A stretch of 64,000 bases of DNA from Acidobacteriota bacterium (GCA_028875725.1 JAPPCR010000006.1:398134-462133), one strand, 5' to 3'. Shown: positions 40,843 through 50,245, numbered from the stretch's first letter. The notes: a model not told the origin generated them from the letters alone. A program made the numbers and translations.

Positions 40843-42246
40843 ATGAGCCTACCCGCAGAGGCGACGCAGTACGCCGCCTCCACGTCAGATCGCGACCACC
40901 TGTCTGTCCTCCATCCGACGACGGACCTTCCCGCTCTCCGCCGTGACGGCCCGCTGGTGATCGAACGGGGGCAGGGCATCCGGGTTTGGGACGAGGACGG
41001 TAAGGAGTACATCGAGGGGTTGGCCGGCCTTTGGTGCACGGCGCTGGGCTACGGCGTGGAAGAACTCGCGGAAGCCGCCGCAGAGCAGATCCGGAAGCTC
41101 TCCTTCTCCCACCTCTTCGCGGGCCGCAGCCACGAACCGGCGGTTGCGTTGGCCGAGAGACTGCGCGAGATCGGGCCGGTCGAGAACGCGAAGGCGTTCT
41201 TCGGTACCTCCGGCTCGGACGCGAACGACACCCAGGTCAAGCTCATCTGGTACTACAACAACGCGCTCGGCCGGCCGGAGAAGAAGAAGATCATCAGCCG
41301 CCGCCGCGGCTACCACGGGGTTTCGCTGGCCGCCGGCAGCATGACCGGGCTGCCGCCGTTCCACAAGAGCTTCGACCTGCCGTTGCCGCAGTTCCGCCAC
41401 GTGACCTGCCCGCACTACTACCGCGAGGGCGAGCCTGGCGAGACGGAAGCGGAGTTCACGGCCCGGCTGGCGGCCGAACTCGACGAGCTGATCCGTGCCG
41501 AGGGGCCTGAGACCGTTGCGGCCTTCATAGCCGAACCGGTGCTGGGCGCCGGGGGCGTCGTCGTGCCGCCCGAGGGCTATTACCCGGCGATCCAGGCGGT
41601 CCTGGACGAGCACGATGTACTGCTGATCGACGACGAGGTGATCTGCGGTTTCGGCCGGCTCGGCACGCCGTTCGGCGCCGAGGCGATGGAGATGCGGCCG
41701 GACACGGCCTCGGTCGCGAAGGCCCTGTCATCCGCCTATCTACCGATCAGTGCGGTGCTCGTGCCGGACAAGATGGTCGATGTCTTCGTCGAGGCCGGGG
41801 AGCGCTGGGGCCTGTTCGGTCACGGCTTCACCTACACGGGCCATCCCGTCTGCGCGGCCGTAGCGCTCAAGGCGCTGGAACTGATGGAGGAGCGGGACCT
41901 CTTCGCTCACGCCGCCCGCGTGGGGCACTACTTTCAGGCCGGGCTGCGGCGTTTTGCCGATCATCCGCTCGTGGGGGAAACGCGGGGCAAGGGACTGCTC
42001 GGCGCCTGCGAGCTCGTGGCGGACAAGCAGAGTCGCGAGGCCTTTCCGATCCAGCGCGGAGTGGGGGCGTACTGCATGCAACGCTGCCTTGACCACGGTC
42101 TGATCGTGCGGGCGCTGGGCGACACGGTGGCGTTCTGCCCGCCGTTGATCGTCACTGAGTCGGACGTCGACGAGATCCTGGAGCGCTTCGGCCGTGGCCT
42201 TGACGAGACCCTGGCCTGGGTCGAGGCTGGAGGCGCGGCGTCATGA
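40843..42246 (+). CDS. Class III PLP-dependent aminotransferase (omega-aminotransferase type)
   Basis: A 467-residue fold-type I transaminase. RVWDEDGKEYIEGLAGLWCT is the class III N-terminal block; GTSGSDANDTQVKLIWYYNN the cofactor phosphate region; VLLIDDEVICGFGRLGTPFG gives the Asp pairing with the pyridine nitrogen; the Schiff-base Lys293 lies in SVAKALSSAYLPISAVLV. The sequence resembles beta-alanine/pyruvate or amine:pyruvate transaminases. An SDR gene is coupled by a 4-base overlap, so an amine-to-aldehyde-to-alcohol or acid route is possible. The ATG at 40843 is preceded by CTGGGAG. Confidence 0.92.
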   Translation: MSLPAEATQYAASTSDRDHLSVLHPTTDLPALRRDGPLVIERGQGIRVWDEDGKEYIEGLAGLWCTALGYGVEELAEAAAEQIRKLSFSHLFAGRSHEPAVALAERLREIGPVENAKAFFGTSGSDANDTQVKLIWYYNNALGRPEKKKIISRRRGYHGVSLAAGSMTGLPPFHKSFDLPLPQFRHVTCPHYYREGEPGETEAEFTARLAAELDELIRAEGPETVAAFIAEPVLGAGGVVVPPEGYYPAIQAVLDEHDVLLIDDEVICGFGRLGTPFGAEAMEMRPDTASVAKALSSAYLPISAVLVPDKMVDVFVEAGERWGLFGHGFTYTGHPVCAAVALKALELMEERDLFAHAARVGHYFQAGLRRFADHPLVGETRGKGLLGACELVADKQSREAFPIQRGVGAYCMQRCLDHGLIVRALGDTVAFCPPLIVTESDVDEILERFGRGLDETLAWVEAGGAAS

Positions 42247-43022
42247 CGGAACTGACCACCTTGAGCCGGTCAGTAGCGGGAAAGACCGCGCTGATCACGG
42301 GCTGCGCTTCGGGCATGGGCAGGGCGACGGCGATGCTGTTTGCCGCGGAAGGCGCGAATGTCGCCGCGACCGACATCAACGGTCCGGGCGTTGAGGCGGT
42401 GGTCGCCGAGATTCGCGCGGCGGGCCGGGAAGCGACCGCGTGGGCCCTCGACGTGGGCGACGCCGATGCGATCGAGAGTGTCGTGGGCGAGGTGGCCGGC
42501 CGCTACGGCGGCCTGGACATCCTCGTGAACAACGCCGGCATCTCGCGCGGTGGACCGATCGACGCGGACGAGTACGAGCAGCGCTGGCAGGAGACCGTGA
42601 ACGTGCTCCTGACCGCCCACCAGCGGACAATCCGCGCGGCGCTGCCCCATCTCCGCAAGTCGGACTCGCCGCGGATCGTCAACATCGCCTCGACCGAAGG
42701 GCTGGGAGCGACGGCCATGAACAGCGCCTACTCGGCGGCCAAGACCGGGGTCATCGGCCTGACCCGGGGACTCGCGGTGGAACTCGGCAAGGAGGGCATC
42801 ACGGTGAACTGCATCTGCCCCGGCCCGATCCGCACCGGGATGACGGAGCGGATTCCCGAGGAGCACAAGCAGATCTATGCGCGTCGGCGCACCGCGCTAC
42901 GTCGCTACGGCGACCCGGAGGAGGTGGCGCACGGCACGCTGCATCTCTGCCTGCCTGCCTCGTCCTTCATCACCGGCGTCGCCTTGCCGGTCGATGGCGG
43001 TTTGACCGTTCGCCGCGCTTGA
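42243..43022 (+). CDS. Short-chain dehydrogenase/reductase coupled to the aminotransferase
   Basis: A 259-residue classical SDR. The nucleotide site is ITGCASGMGRATAMLFAAEG, then LDVGDADAIESVV, LVNNAGISRGGPID, the catalytic Ser in NIASTEGLGATAMNSAY and the YSAAK motif (Tyr-Ser-Ala-Ala-Lys). The end FITGVALPVDGGLTV is typical of FabG-like enzymes. The Asp at the end of beta2 (AATDINGPG) suggests NAD rather than NADP preference. The ATG overlaps the aminotransferase stop by 4 bases. Confidence 0.92.
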   Translation: MTELTTLSRSVAGKTALITGCASGMGRATAMLFAAEGANVAATDINGPGVEAVVAEIRAAGREATAWALDVGDADAIESVVGEVAGRYGGLDILVNNAGISRGGPIDADEYEQRWQETVNVLLTAHQRTIRAALPHLRKSDSPRIVNIASTEGLGATAMNSAYSAAKTGVIGLTRGLAVELGKEGITVNCICPGPIRTGMTERIPEEHKQIYARRRTALRRYGDPEEVAHGTLHLCLPASSFITGVALPVDGGLTVRRA

Positions 43023-43050
43023 CGACAACGCGCCGCGCAGCCGCGACGCT

Positions 43051-45321
43051 TCAGTCCAGGTAGCCGAGCGCCTCGAGCGCTCTCCGCTGCTCGGGCGGCA
43101 TGTCCGGTTCCAGACCGGGTTCGAGTTGCTCCCGCGACCCACGGCGCATGAGTCTGCCGATCGCCCGGAGGTAGCCGGCCCAATGGGGCTCCCTCGCGCC
43201 CAGATTGCGCAGTTCGGCCGGGTCGCTGGTCGTGTCGAAGAGCTGGTGCGTCTCTCCGAACGAGGCGCTCCAGTAGTCGATCAGCTTGCGACGGGGCTCG
43301 TCGTCCTGCTCGAGCAGTAGCGCGTCGACGGCCTCTCCGTCGTTGCGGAGGTCGGACATGGCGATCCGGTGCTCTGCAGGGCTGCGTCGGGAGTTCATGA
43401 GAGGCAGCAGCGACCGGCCGTCAGTTTCGATCAGACCGGGGCGGTCGATCGCTTCGAGAATCGTCGGCACGATGTCGATCTGCTGCACCTGTTCCTCGAC
43501 CACCGAGCGTTCAACCGCCGCGCGCAGCCGGGCCGGGAGCTGAAGGATCAGGGGTACGTGGATCTGTTCACGGTAGAGGTTCGAGCCGTGGCCGTGGTTA
43601 CCGTGGTCCAGGAACTCCTCGCCGTGGTCAGAAACGAACACGACCAGGGTGTCGTCGAGGAATCCTCGCCTGTCGAGTTCTTCGAGCAGGCGGCCGAAGT
43701 GCTCGTCCACGGCGGCGATCTCGGCGTCGTAGACATCGCTCAGGTGAGGGATCTCGAAGGGTTGCAGCTTGCCCATGTTCTTCCCGAGGGCGCCGGCGGG
43801 AGCGTCAGGCGCAAAGCGCGACCGGTGCGGCTCCGGGGGGTAGTAAGGCGCGTGCGGATCCATCGCGTGCATGAACACGAAGAAGGAGTCTTCGGGACCT
43901 ATCCGCTCAAGCCACTCCAGCGTCTCATTTACGACCCGCCACACCGGAATGTGGATGCCGGGGCTCGAGAGGTTCTCCGGCAGTTGCTTGAAGTGGCTAA
44001 AGCCGCGGCGGAACCCGAAGGTCGGTCCGGCGATGCTGTTGCTGGACACGCCGAGCGCCCGATAGCCGATCGAGCGGAGGACTTCGGGCAGGTAGGCGAC
44101 GTCGCCGGCCAGAACGTGGTTTCTGCTGCGGGCGCCGTGGTTGTGCGGATAGAGGCCAGTGAGGATGCTGGCCGTCGACGGCCGAGTCCATGAGGACTGG
44201 GCCACCGCGTGCTCGAACCGAACGGCGCCGGCCGCGAACCGGTCGATGTTCGGCGAGGTCGGTCGGTCGTAGCCGTAGCAGCCGAGTCGATCCGCCCGGA
44301 GGGTATCGACGAGGAAGATGAGCACGTGAGGGAGCTTCGCTGCGGGCCCGCTGGCGGCGCTTTCCGGTTCGGGACCGGCTGCCGGCGCCGCGGCGGTTGG
44401 GAGGGCGGCGTGCGGCCACGGGTTGCCCGCGCTGTTCAGTACGCCGGAGAAGCGGAACCCGGCCTCTGCCTGGGGTAATCGCGCGCCGGCGACCGGCTCG
44501 ATGCGGATCCTGATCGGGAGGTGGTGTGGCCGCAGACGGACGCGCCCGCGCCTTTCCGTGATCGTCTCGCTGACCACGGCCGGCGCAGCCGGATAGCGAT
44601 GGACGGAGACCAGAAGCGCGGAGGCAGGCTCGGCGTTCCGCCAGGCGCCCTGGGGACCGTAGAGCGCGATGTCGTCCAGTTCGAGGGAACCGCCGTCGGG
44701 CAGCATGACGTAGAAGTCGAGCGCCGTTCGGAAGGGCAGTTGCAAAGATCCGTCGGAGCCCGCCGCCGGCTTGACGCCGACACCGGCCCCCTCGACCCGG
44801 ATGCGACTCCAGGCGACCTCTGGCGGTGTCGCCGAGGACGCGTCGACCGCGGAGTAGTTGAGGCCAATGGTGTTGGCTCCGATCCGCTGCAGGTCAGGCG
44901 GCACTTCCAGTCGGTAGTCCTGCATGCCGGCACTCGCGGTGAGTTGGAGATCGCCCAGCGATTGGTCGTTCCAGGAGACCGCCACCGTCGTCGGCGCGTC
45001 GTCGGCGGTGGTCATCGGTCGGCCAGTGAGCACCAGGTCGAGCGGCCGGGTCCAGGCGAGACGCCAGGCGATCTCCGAACGCGGCCCCTCGTTCGTGGCA
45101 AAGGCGCCCTCCGCATCCTGCCGGGGCGGGGACCACCCGGCCATCAGTTCCCGTCGCTGGTCGTAGTCGCTTGGAGCGACTTCGCTCGATTCGGCCGTCA
45201 CATCGGCAAGATCCAGGTGTGAGGCGAGATCGGTGGTGACCGGCGGCAAGTCGTCGCCTCCGCAGGCGAGGAGCGCCAGGGCGACCGCACCGAGGGCGCG
45301 GTGGGGCTCGCGTAACGCCAT
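43051..45321 (-). CDS. Alkaline-phosphatase-superfamily 'sulfatase' lipoprotein with Thr at the nucleophile position
   Basis: A 756-residue exported protein. Lipobox LLAC with Cys20; residues about 60-310 form a beta-rich domain (VSWNDQSLGDLQLTASAG, WSRIRVEGAGVGV) resembling a carbohydrate-binding jelly roll. From residue 335 comes a sulfatase-like catalytic domain: LIFLVDTLRADRLGCYGYDR, then SSWTRPSTASILTGLYPHNH, VVFVSDHGEEFLDHGNHGHG. In the CxPSR alignment the nucleophile is Thr379 and the Arg is Thr, so formylglycine chemistry is unlikely; Thr occurs in LtaS and phosphoethanolamine transferases. It follows an SDR gene by 2 bases on the same strand and is probably in its operon. Confidence 0.85.
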   Translation of the reverse strand: MALREPHRALGAVALALLACGGDDLPPVTTDLASHLDLADVTAESSEVAPSDYDQRRELMAGWSPPRQDAEGAFATNEGPRSEIAWRLAWTRPLDLVLTGRPMTTADDAPTTVAVSWNDQSLGDLQLTASAGMQDYRLEVPPDLQRIGANTIGLNYSAVDASSATPPEVAWSRIRVEGAGVGVKPAAGSDGSLQLPFRTALDFYVMLPDGGSLELDDIALYGPQGAWRNAEPASALLVSVHRYPAAPAVVSETITERRGRVRLRPHHLPIRIRIEPVAGARLPQAEAGFRFSGVLNSAGNPWPHAALPTAAAPAAGPEPESAASGPAAKLPHVLIFLVDTLRADRLGCYGYDRPTSPNIDRFAAGAVRFEHAVAQSSWTRPSTASILTGLYPHNHGARSRNHVLAGDVAYLPEVLRSIGYRALGVSSNSIAGPTFGFRRGFSHFKQLPENLSSPGIHIPVWRVVNETLEWLERIGPEDSFFVFMHAMDPHAPYYPPEPHRSRFAPDAPAGALGKNMGKLQPFEIPHLSDVYDAEIAAVDEHFGRLLEELDRRGFLDDTLVVFVSDHGEEFLDHGNHGHGSNLYREQIHVPLILQLPARLRAAVERSVVEEQVQQIDIVPTILEAIDRPGLIETDGRSLLPLMNSRRSPAEHRIAMSDLRNDGEAVDALLLEQDDEPRRKLIDYWSASFGETHQLFDTTSDPAELRNLGAREPHWAGYLRAIGRLMRRGSREQLEPGLEPDMPPEQRRALEALGYLD

Positions 45322-45323
45322 CG

Positions 45324-46091
45324 TCACCGACTGCCGCCGTCGATCCGCAGGATCGCCCCCGTCGTGTAGCTCGAAGCGTCGGAGGCGAGGTAGAGCGCCG
45401 CACCGACGATCTCGTCGGGCTCCCCGCCGCGGCCGAGCGCGATGGAGGTCTTCGCTCGCCGGTTGAACGCTTCCAGATCCCACGCCTTCGAGATGTCGGT
45501 CAGGAACGGCCCGGGCATGATCGCGTTGACCCGGACCTTGGGGCCGTAGGCGTGAGCGAGCGATTCGGTCAGGGCGTTCAGTCCCGCCTTGGCCGCGCCG
45601 TAGGGTTCGGCGTTGGCGCTCGGGTGGATCGCGGCCGTGCTCGTCACGTTGATGATACTGCCGCCGTCGCCTTCGGCCATCCTCGCGCCGATCACGGCGG
45701 CGAGTCGGAAGGGCCCCTTCAGGTTGACGCCAACGACCTTGTCGAACAGCTCTTCGCTCACTTCGGCGAGGCTTGGGTAGAGCGGCGACATGCCGGCGTT
45801 GTTCACCAGTACGTCGACCTTGCCGAAGCGCTCGTAGGCGGCGTCGATCAGGGCGTCGACTTCGTTCCAGCGGCCGACGTGGCAGGCATGGGCGAGGCCT
45901 TGCCCGCCCGCCGACTCGATCTCGGTCACGACCTCGCGGCAGGAGTCGATCTTCCGGCTGGTGACGACGACGTTCGCCCCGGCGGCGGCGAAGGCGAGCG
46001 ACATCTCGCGGCCGAGGCCCCGGCTGCCGCCGGTGACGAGGGCGGTGCGTCCGGACAGGTCGAAGATACGGTGCGCGTCTCGGGTCGTCAT
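45324..46091 (-). CDS. Short-chain dehydrogenase/reductase
   Basis: A 255-residue classical SDR with VTGGSRGLGREMSLAFAAAG, VLVNNAGMSPLYPSLAEV, catalytic Ser in INVTSTAAIHPS and the active-site motif YGAAKAG. The beta2 end VVVTSRKIDS, with Arg rather than Asp, suggests NADPH use. The C terminus SSYTTGAILRIDGGSR is normal. The ATG at 46091 leads directly into the fold. The stop lies 2 bases before the start of the alkaline-phosphatase-fold lipoprotein, indicating co-transcription; a shared substrate is not obvious. Confidence 0.92.
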   Translation of the reverse strand: MTTRDAHRIFDLSGRTALVTGGSRGLGREMSLAFAAAGANVVVTSRKIDSCREVVTEIESAGGQGLAHACHVGRWNEVDALIDAAYERFGKVDVLVNNAGMSPLYPSLAEVSEELFDKVVGVNLKGPFRLAAVIGARMAEGDGGSIINVTSTAAIHPSANAEPYGAAKAGLNALTESLAHAYGPKVRVNAIMPGPFLTDISKAWDLEAFNRRAKTSIALGRGGEPDEIVGAALYLASDASSYTTGAILRIDGGSR

Positions 46092-46141
46092 GGCGGGGGA
46101 GATTACAACCGCGGCCCGCGGCGGGGTAGATTCCGCGGACG

Positions 46142-46837
46142 ATGAGCGACGCTCCCCCTGCCGGAGAACCACGTCTGATCCAGGTCCAGGCCGGACCGAT
46201 GGCGAACTTCGTCTATGTCCTGGCCGACCCGTCGACCAGCCGCGCCTGGGCGGTCGATCCGGCATGGGAGCCGATCCGCGTGGTCGAGATCGCGCAGGAG
46301 CAGGGCTACGACGTTGTCGGCGTGCTGGCGACGCACTTCCACCAGGATCACATCGGCGGCGACATCTACGGTCAGCACGTCCCGGGGGTGCGCGAGCTGC
46401 GCGCCGAGTTCGACGTGCCGATGCTGATTCACGAGGCCGAGGCGGAGCGTGGCGCCGAGATGGTCGGTTGCCCGCCCCACCGCGTGGAGTCGTTCCGGGA
46501 CGGTGATGTCCTCGAACTGGGCGACCTGGAGGTCGAGGTGCTGCACACCCCGGGCCACTCGCCGGGCAGTTGCTGCTTCCGCGCCGGCGGCCACGTACTG
46601 ACCGCGGACACGCTCTTCGTGCAGGGAATCGGCCGGATCGACCTGCCGCACAGCGACGCCGACGCGATGTACCGCTCGCTGCAGCGGCTGAAGAACCTGC
46701 CGCCGGACCTCGCGATCTATCCGGGCCACGACTATGGCCCCGAGTCCAGTTCGACGATCGGCCGTGAACTCATGTGGAACGCCTATCTCCGACCGGACAG
46801 TCTCGAGCAGTGGCGGGCGATGCTGGGCTTCCTTTGA
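46142..46837 (+). CDS. MBL-fold hydrolase (glyoxalase II / persulfide dioxygenase-like)
   Basis: A 231-residue metallo-beta-lactamase-fold protein. The metal motif THFHQDHIGGD (HxHxDH), the later His in VLHTPGHSPGSCCF, Asp in VLTADTLFVQGIGRID, and the last His in IYPGHDYGP complete the two-metal site of glyoxalase II-like thioesterases and ETHE1-like sulfur dioxygenases. The length is shorter than full glyoxalase II, which has a C-terminal helical domain. Substrate is undetermined. It is divergent from the SDR gene and followed 20 bases later by an ABC transporter ATPase gene. Confidence 0.9.
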   Translation: MSDAPPAGEPRLIQVQAGPMANFVYVLADPSTSRAWAVDPAWEPIRVVEIAQEQGYDVVGVLATHFHQDHIGGDIYGQHVPGVRELRAEFDVPMLIHEAEAERGAEMVGCPPHRVESFRDGDVLELGDLEVEVLHTPGHSPGSCCFRAGGHVLTADTLFVQGIGRIDLPHSDADAMYRSLQRLKNLPPDLAIYPGHDYGPESSSTIGRELMWNAYLRPDSLEQWRAMLGFL

Positions 46838-46857
46838 GTCCCGGGGAGGCTTCCGGG

Positions 46858-47580
46858 ATGGCGGCGCTCGCGTCGCAGGGGGCTCCGGCCCGCCTCGAGA
46901 CCCGGGGACTGCGTCGCGAACTGCGTTCGGGGGAACGCACCCTGGTCGTGGTCGACGATGTCGATCTCGAAGTGGCCGCCGGCGAGTGCGTTTCCGTCCG
47001 GGGCCCCTCCGGGGCCGGCAAGTCGACGTTGCTCGCGCTGCTTGCCGGACTCGACCGGCCTACCGCGGGCAGCGTCCTGATCGACGGCCAGCCGATCGAG
47101 CAGCTGAGCGAGGACGAACTGGCCCTGCTGCGGCGGGAGAAGATCGGCTTTGTCTTCCAGGCGTTTCAGTTGCTTCCCAACCTGACCGCGCGCGAGAACG
47201 TGCAGTTTCCGCTCGACCTCCTGGGACGCAGGCGGTCCGGCCGGCGGGCGGAAGCACTGCTGGCGGAGGTCGGTCTGGCGGAGCGCGTCCACCACTATCC
47301 GTCGCAACTCTCGGGCGGAGAGCAGCAGCGCGTGGCTCTGGCCAGGGCGTTCGCCGCCGAGCCCCGGATCCTCCTGGGGGACGAGCCGACGGGCAACCTG
47401 GACTCGGTGACCGGCGCGGCGGTCCTCGACGTGATGATGGCGCTGCGGGATCGATTCGGATCGACCCTGGTACTGGTGACCCATGATCCGGCGGTGGCTG
47501 CGCGCGCCGATCGCGAGCTGGTCATGGTCGACGGTCGACTAGGAGCTTGCGCCGTAGACGCGCAAGGGTCTGAGCGGTGA
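46858..47580 (+). CDS. ABC transporter ATP-binding protein (LolD/YbbA-like)
   Basis: A 240-residue ATPase of the MacB/LolD group. Walker A is GPSGAGKSTLLALLAGLD, the Q-loop FVFQAFQLLPNLTARENV is diagnostic of the LolD/FtsE/MacB class, the signature is QLSGGEQQRVALARAFA and Walker B is ILLGDEPTGNLD, followed by VLVTHDPAVAARAD. It should work with the FtsX-type permease encoded downstream. The ATG at 46858 has a GGGGAGG site 8 bases upstream. Its last 13 codons lie in the left arm of a perfect hairpin (47541-47593), so the C-terminal tail GACAVDAQGSER may not be functionally important. Confidence 0.92.
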   Translation: MAALASQGAPARLETRGLRRELRSGERTLVVVDDVDLEVAAGECVSVRGPSGAGKSTLLALLAGLDRPTAGSVLIDGQPIEQLSEDELALLRREKIGFVFQAFQLLPNLTARENVQFPLDLLGRRRSGRRAEALLAEVGLAERVHHYPSQLSGGEQQRVALARAFAAEPRILLGDEPTGNLDSVTGAAVLDVMMALRDRFGSTLVLVTHDPAVAARADRELVMVDGRLGACAVDAQGSER

Positions 47581-47593
47581 GGCGCAAGCTCCT
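47541..47593. repeat. Hairpin spanning the ATPase stop codon
   Basis: AGGAGCTTGCGCC (47541-47553) and GGCGCAAGCTCCT (47581-47593) are a perfect 13-bp inverted repeat enclosing 27 bases that include the ATPase stop. A further GGAGCTTGCG lies near 47621. No T-run follows, so it may regulate the ATPase-to-permease junction or protect the 3' end of the upstream message. Confidence 0.7.
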
Positions 47594-47665
47594 GGTGAGG
47601 TGGGGGATGGGGCCAAACATGGAGCTTGCGACAGGTTTGGCGGCGATCGCGGAAGCAAGTGGCCG

Positions 47666-50245
47666 GTGAGTCCGCGGGTCGCGCTCCGGTACTCGCTGCG
47701 GGAGCTCCGGGGCTCCCTGGGGCGGGTCTGGGTCTGGGTGGCGTGCCTCTCGGTCGGGGTCGGCGCCGTGGTCTCGGTGGCAGGACTCGCCTCGAGTGTC
47801 GACGGCGCGATCCGGGGAGAGGCACGGAAGCTGCTGGCAGCGGACCTGGCGGTTCGCTCGCGGGGCCCGATTCCGGAGGACATCCTGGAGACGATCGATC
47901 GCGTCCCCGGCGCCGCTCGCGCCCAGGTGCGCGAGCTGGCGGCGATGGTGGGCCGCGCTTCGCCCCGCGAACAGGGCGGCGGAGGCCCATCGAGCCTGCT
48001 GGCCGAACTGAAGGCGGTGTCTGGCGGCTATCCGTTCTATGGCGAACTCGTGACGGAGCCGCCGCTGCCTCCCGGAACGAAGCCGGCGGACGTTCTGGGC
48101 GACCACTCCGCGCTCGTGTCGCCGGAAGCGCTCTCCCGACTCGGCCTGACCGTCGGCGACGACCTTCGTCTCGGCCGGCGGACGCTCCGGATCATCGGTT
48201 CGCTTGAAGCGGAGCCGGACCGGTTGCCGACGGCGTTCGCGTTCGGGCCGCGGGTCGTCGTGGGCGTGGCCGCGCAGGAAGCGGCGGGGCTCTTTCCCTT
48301 CGCTGGCTTCGGCGGCTATCGGGTGCTGGTGCGGCTCACCGGAGAGCACTCGCTCGAAGAGCTTGAACTGCGGGCGGACGCCCTGCGCGACGAGATCGAC
48401 GACGGCGCGGTGCGGGTCGAAACCTACGCCGATGCCCAGCCCGGCATTCGTGAGGACCTCGAACGGCTCTCACGCTACCTGGGCCTGGTGGCGCTGCTGT
48501 CGCTCCTGGTCGGCGGCGTCGGCGTGGCCCAGGGTATTCGCGCCTGGCTGACCCAGCGTCTCGACGCGCTCGCGGTGCTCAAGTGCCTGGGGGCCCGGCC
48601 GCGCGACCTGATGCGCACCTACGTCGTCCAGGCGGTCCTGCTGGGCCTGGTGGCCGGGGTGATCGGCGGCGTGGCCGGGCTGTTCTCCATCCTCCTCGTG
48701 CCGGCGATCCTGGGTGGCGCGCTGCCGGTCGAGGCGGTTTCGATCTGGCAACCCTGGGCTTTCCTCCGGGGAGTGGCGCTCGGCGTTGGCGTTTCGACCG
48801 CGTTCTCGGCTCCGGCCCTGCTCGTCGTGCTGCGGGCGCCGCCCGTGCGCGTGTTCCGCAGCGGCGCCGAACCATTGCCGGGTTCACGACTCGCGAGCGC
48901 TTTCTCCGTGTTCGCGGTGGGTGCCGGCGTGGCGGGTTCGACGGCGCTCCAGGCCGGGTCGCTGTGGCTGGCGCTCCGGTTCGTGGGCGCGGTGGCGGCG
49001 GCTGTCGTCGCGTTGATGCTGGCGGCGCTGGTGCTACGGAGGCTGGCCCGGTTCCTGGCGCCCAGGTGCCGCTCTTCCTGGCTCCGCTATGGCGTCGCGG
49101 CGCTGGCGCGGCCCGAATCGGGCACGCTGGCGGCCTCGGTCGCACTGGGAATGGGCCTGATGGTGTTGCTCGCCATGTTCGTCGTCCAGGGCCACCTTCA
49201 CGACGAACTGGCGGCCGGGCTTCCGGAGGAGGCTCCGAGCGCGTTCCTCCTGAACGTGCCGGCGGCGGGTTGGGATGACCTTGCCGGCCTTCTGGAGCGC
49301 CAGGGGGCCCGGAGGGTGCAGTCGGCGCCGGTGGTGATGGCCCGCGTCAGGGCGATCGACGGGGATCCGGTGGCGGAGCGGCTGAACGACCGCAACCGCT
49401 GGGCGCTGAGGCGGCAACTGCGGTTGACCTTCCTCGATGAGCTGCCCGAGGACAACGTGATTCTCGAGACCCGGAACAGGGGTGCCGCCGGGCCGGCAAC
49501 GGCGCCGCAGCCCTGGGTCGATCCGAAGCTCGGCGAGGTCAGTGTCGAACAGGACTTCGCGGAGACGATCGGAGTGAGCGTCGGCTCGACGATCGACCTC
49601 GAGGTTGGCGGCCGCGAGACCAGGATCACCGTGACCAGCCTGCGACGGGTGGACTGGGAGGGTTTCGGCATCAACTTCTTCCTCGTGGTCGAACCGGCCG
49701 TGCTGGACTGGGCGCCGCACACCCGGCTCGCGGCGGCCTGGTTGCCGCCGGAGCGGGAACAACGGATCCAGGACGAGATCTACGTCGCCTTTCCCGGTGT
49801 CGCCGTGGTCCGGATCCGGGAAGTGCTCCAGAAGGTGGTCGACCTGGTCGGCGAGCTTCAGGTCGGCGTGCGGGTTCTCGGCAGCTTCACGGTGGCCGCG
49901 GCGCTGCTGACGCTGGCCGGTGCGGTCGCCGCGAGCTCGGCGCGACGCGGCCGTGAGGCGGCCCTGCTCAAGACGATCGGCTCGACTCGCTTCGACGTGC
50001 TGCGCGCCTTCGCGGCTGAGTACGTACTGGTCGGCCTGTCGGCGGCGGTCGTGGCGGCCGTGCTCGGCTCGGCGGCAGCCTGGTGGCTGGTGACGCGGGA
50101 GCTGGAGCTTGCCTGGTCGTTCAGGCCCTGGGCGGTGTTCGGGGCGCTCGCGGCGGGCAGCCTGCTGTCGCTCGCGACGGGGCTTCTGGCCAGCGTTGGC
50201 GCGCTGCAAAGGCCTCCGATCGACTCCCTGCGCGAGGTGCGTTGA
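47666..50245 (+). CDS. FtsX-family ABC transporter permease (YbbP-like)
   Basis: An 859-residue permease with two FtsX modules, as in YbbP. Helix 1 (VWVWVACLSVGVGAVVSVAG) is followed by a MacB-type periplasmic domain (about 50-260), then the first FtsX helices (LLSLLVGGVGVAQGIRAWLT and QAVLLGLVAGVIGGVAGLFS), a central pair, a second periplasmic region, and the last FtsX core (VAAALLTLAGAVAASSARRG, KTIGSTRFDVLRAFAAEYVL). Such transporters use the LolD-like ATPase to move lipids or lipoproteins or to drive envelope changes. The GTG at 47666 starts just before SPRVALRYSLREL; upstream frames run into the hairpin. The last base overlaps the next start. Confidence 0.9.
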   Translation: MSPRVALRYSLRELRGSLGRVWVWVACLSVGVGAVVSVAGLASSVDGAIRGEARKLLAADLAVRSRGPIPEDILETIDRVPGAARAQVRELAAMVGRASPREQGGGGPSSLLAELKAVSGGYPFYGELVTEPPLPPGTKPADVLGDHSALVSPEALSRLGLTVGDDLRLGRRTLRIIGSLEAEPDRLPTAFAFGPRVVVGVAAQEAAGLFPFAGFGGYRVLVRLTGEHSLEELELRADALRDEIDDGAVRVETYADAQPGIREDLERLSRYLGLVALLSLLVGGVGVAQGIRAWLTQRLDALAVLKCLGARPRDLMRTYVVQAVLLGLVAGVIGGVAGLFSILLVPAILGGALPVEAVSIWQPWAFLRGVALGVGVSTAFSAPALLVVLRAPPVRVFRSGAEPLPGSRLASAFSVFAVGAGVAGSTALQAGSLWLALRFVGAVAAAVVALMLAALVLRRLARFLAPRCRSSWLRYGVAALARPESGTLAASVALGMGLMVLLAMFVVQGHLHDELAAGLPEEAPSAFLLNVPAAGWDDLAGLLERQGARRVQSAPVVMARVRAIDGDPVAERLNDRNRWALRRQLRLTFLDELPEDNVILETRNRGAAGPATAPQPWVDPKLGEVSVEQDFAETIGVSVGSTIDLEVGGRETRITVTSLRRVDWEGFGINFFLVVEPAVLDWAPHTRLAAAWLPPEREQRIQDEIYVAFPGVAVVRIREVLQKVVDLVGELQVGVRVLGSFTVAAALLTLAGAVAASSARRGREAALLKTIGSTRFDVLRAFAAEYVLVGLSAAVVAAVLGSAAAWWLVTRELELAWSFRPWAVFGALAAGSLLSLATGLLASVGALQRPPIDSLREVR

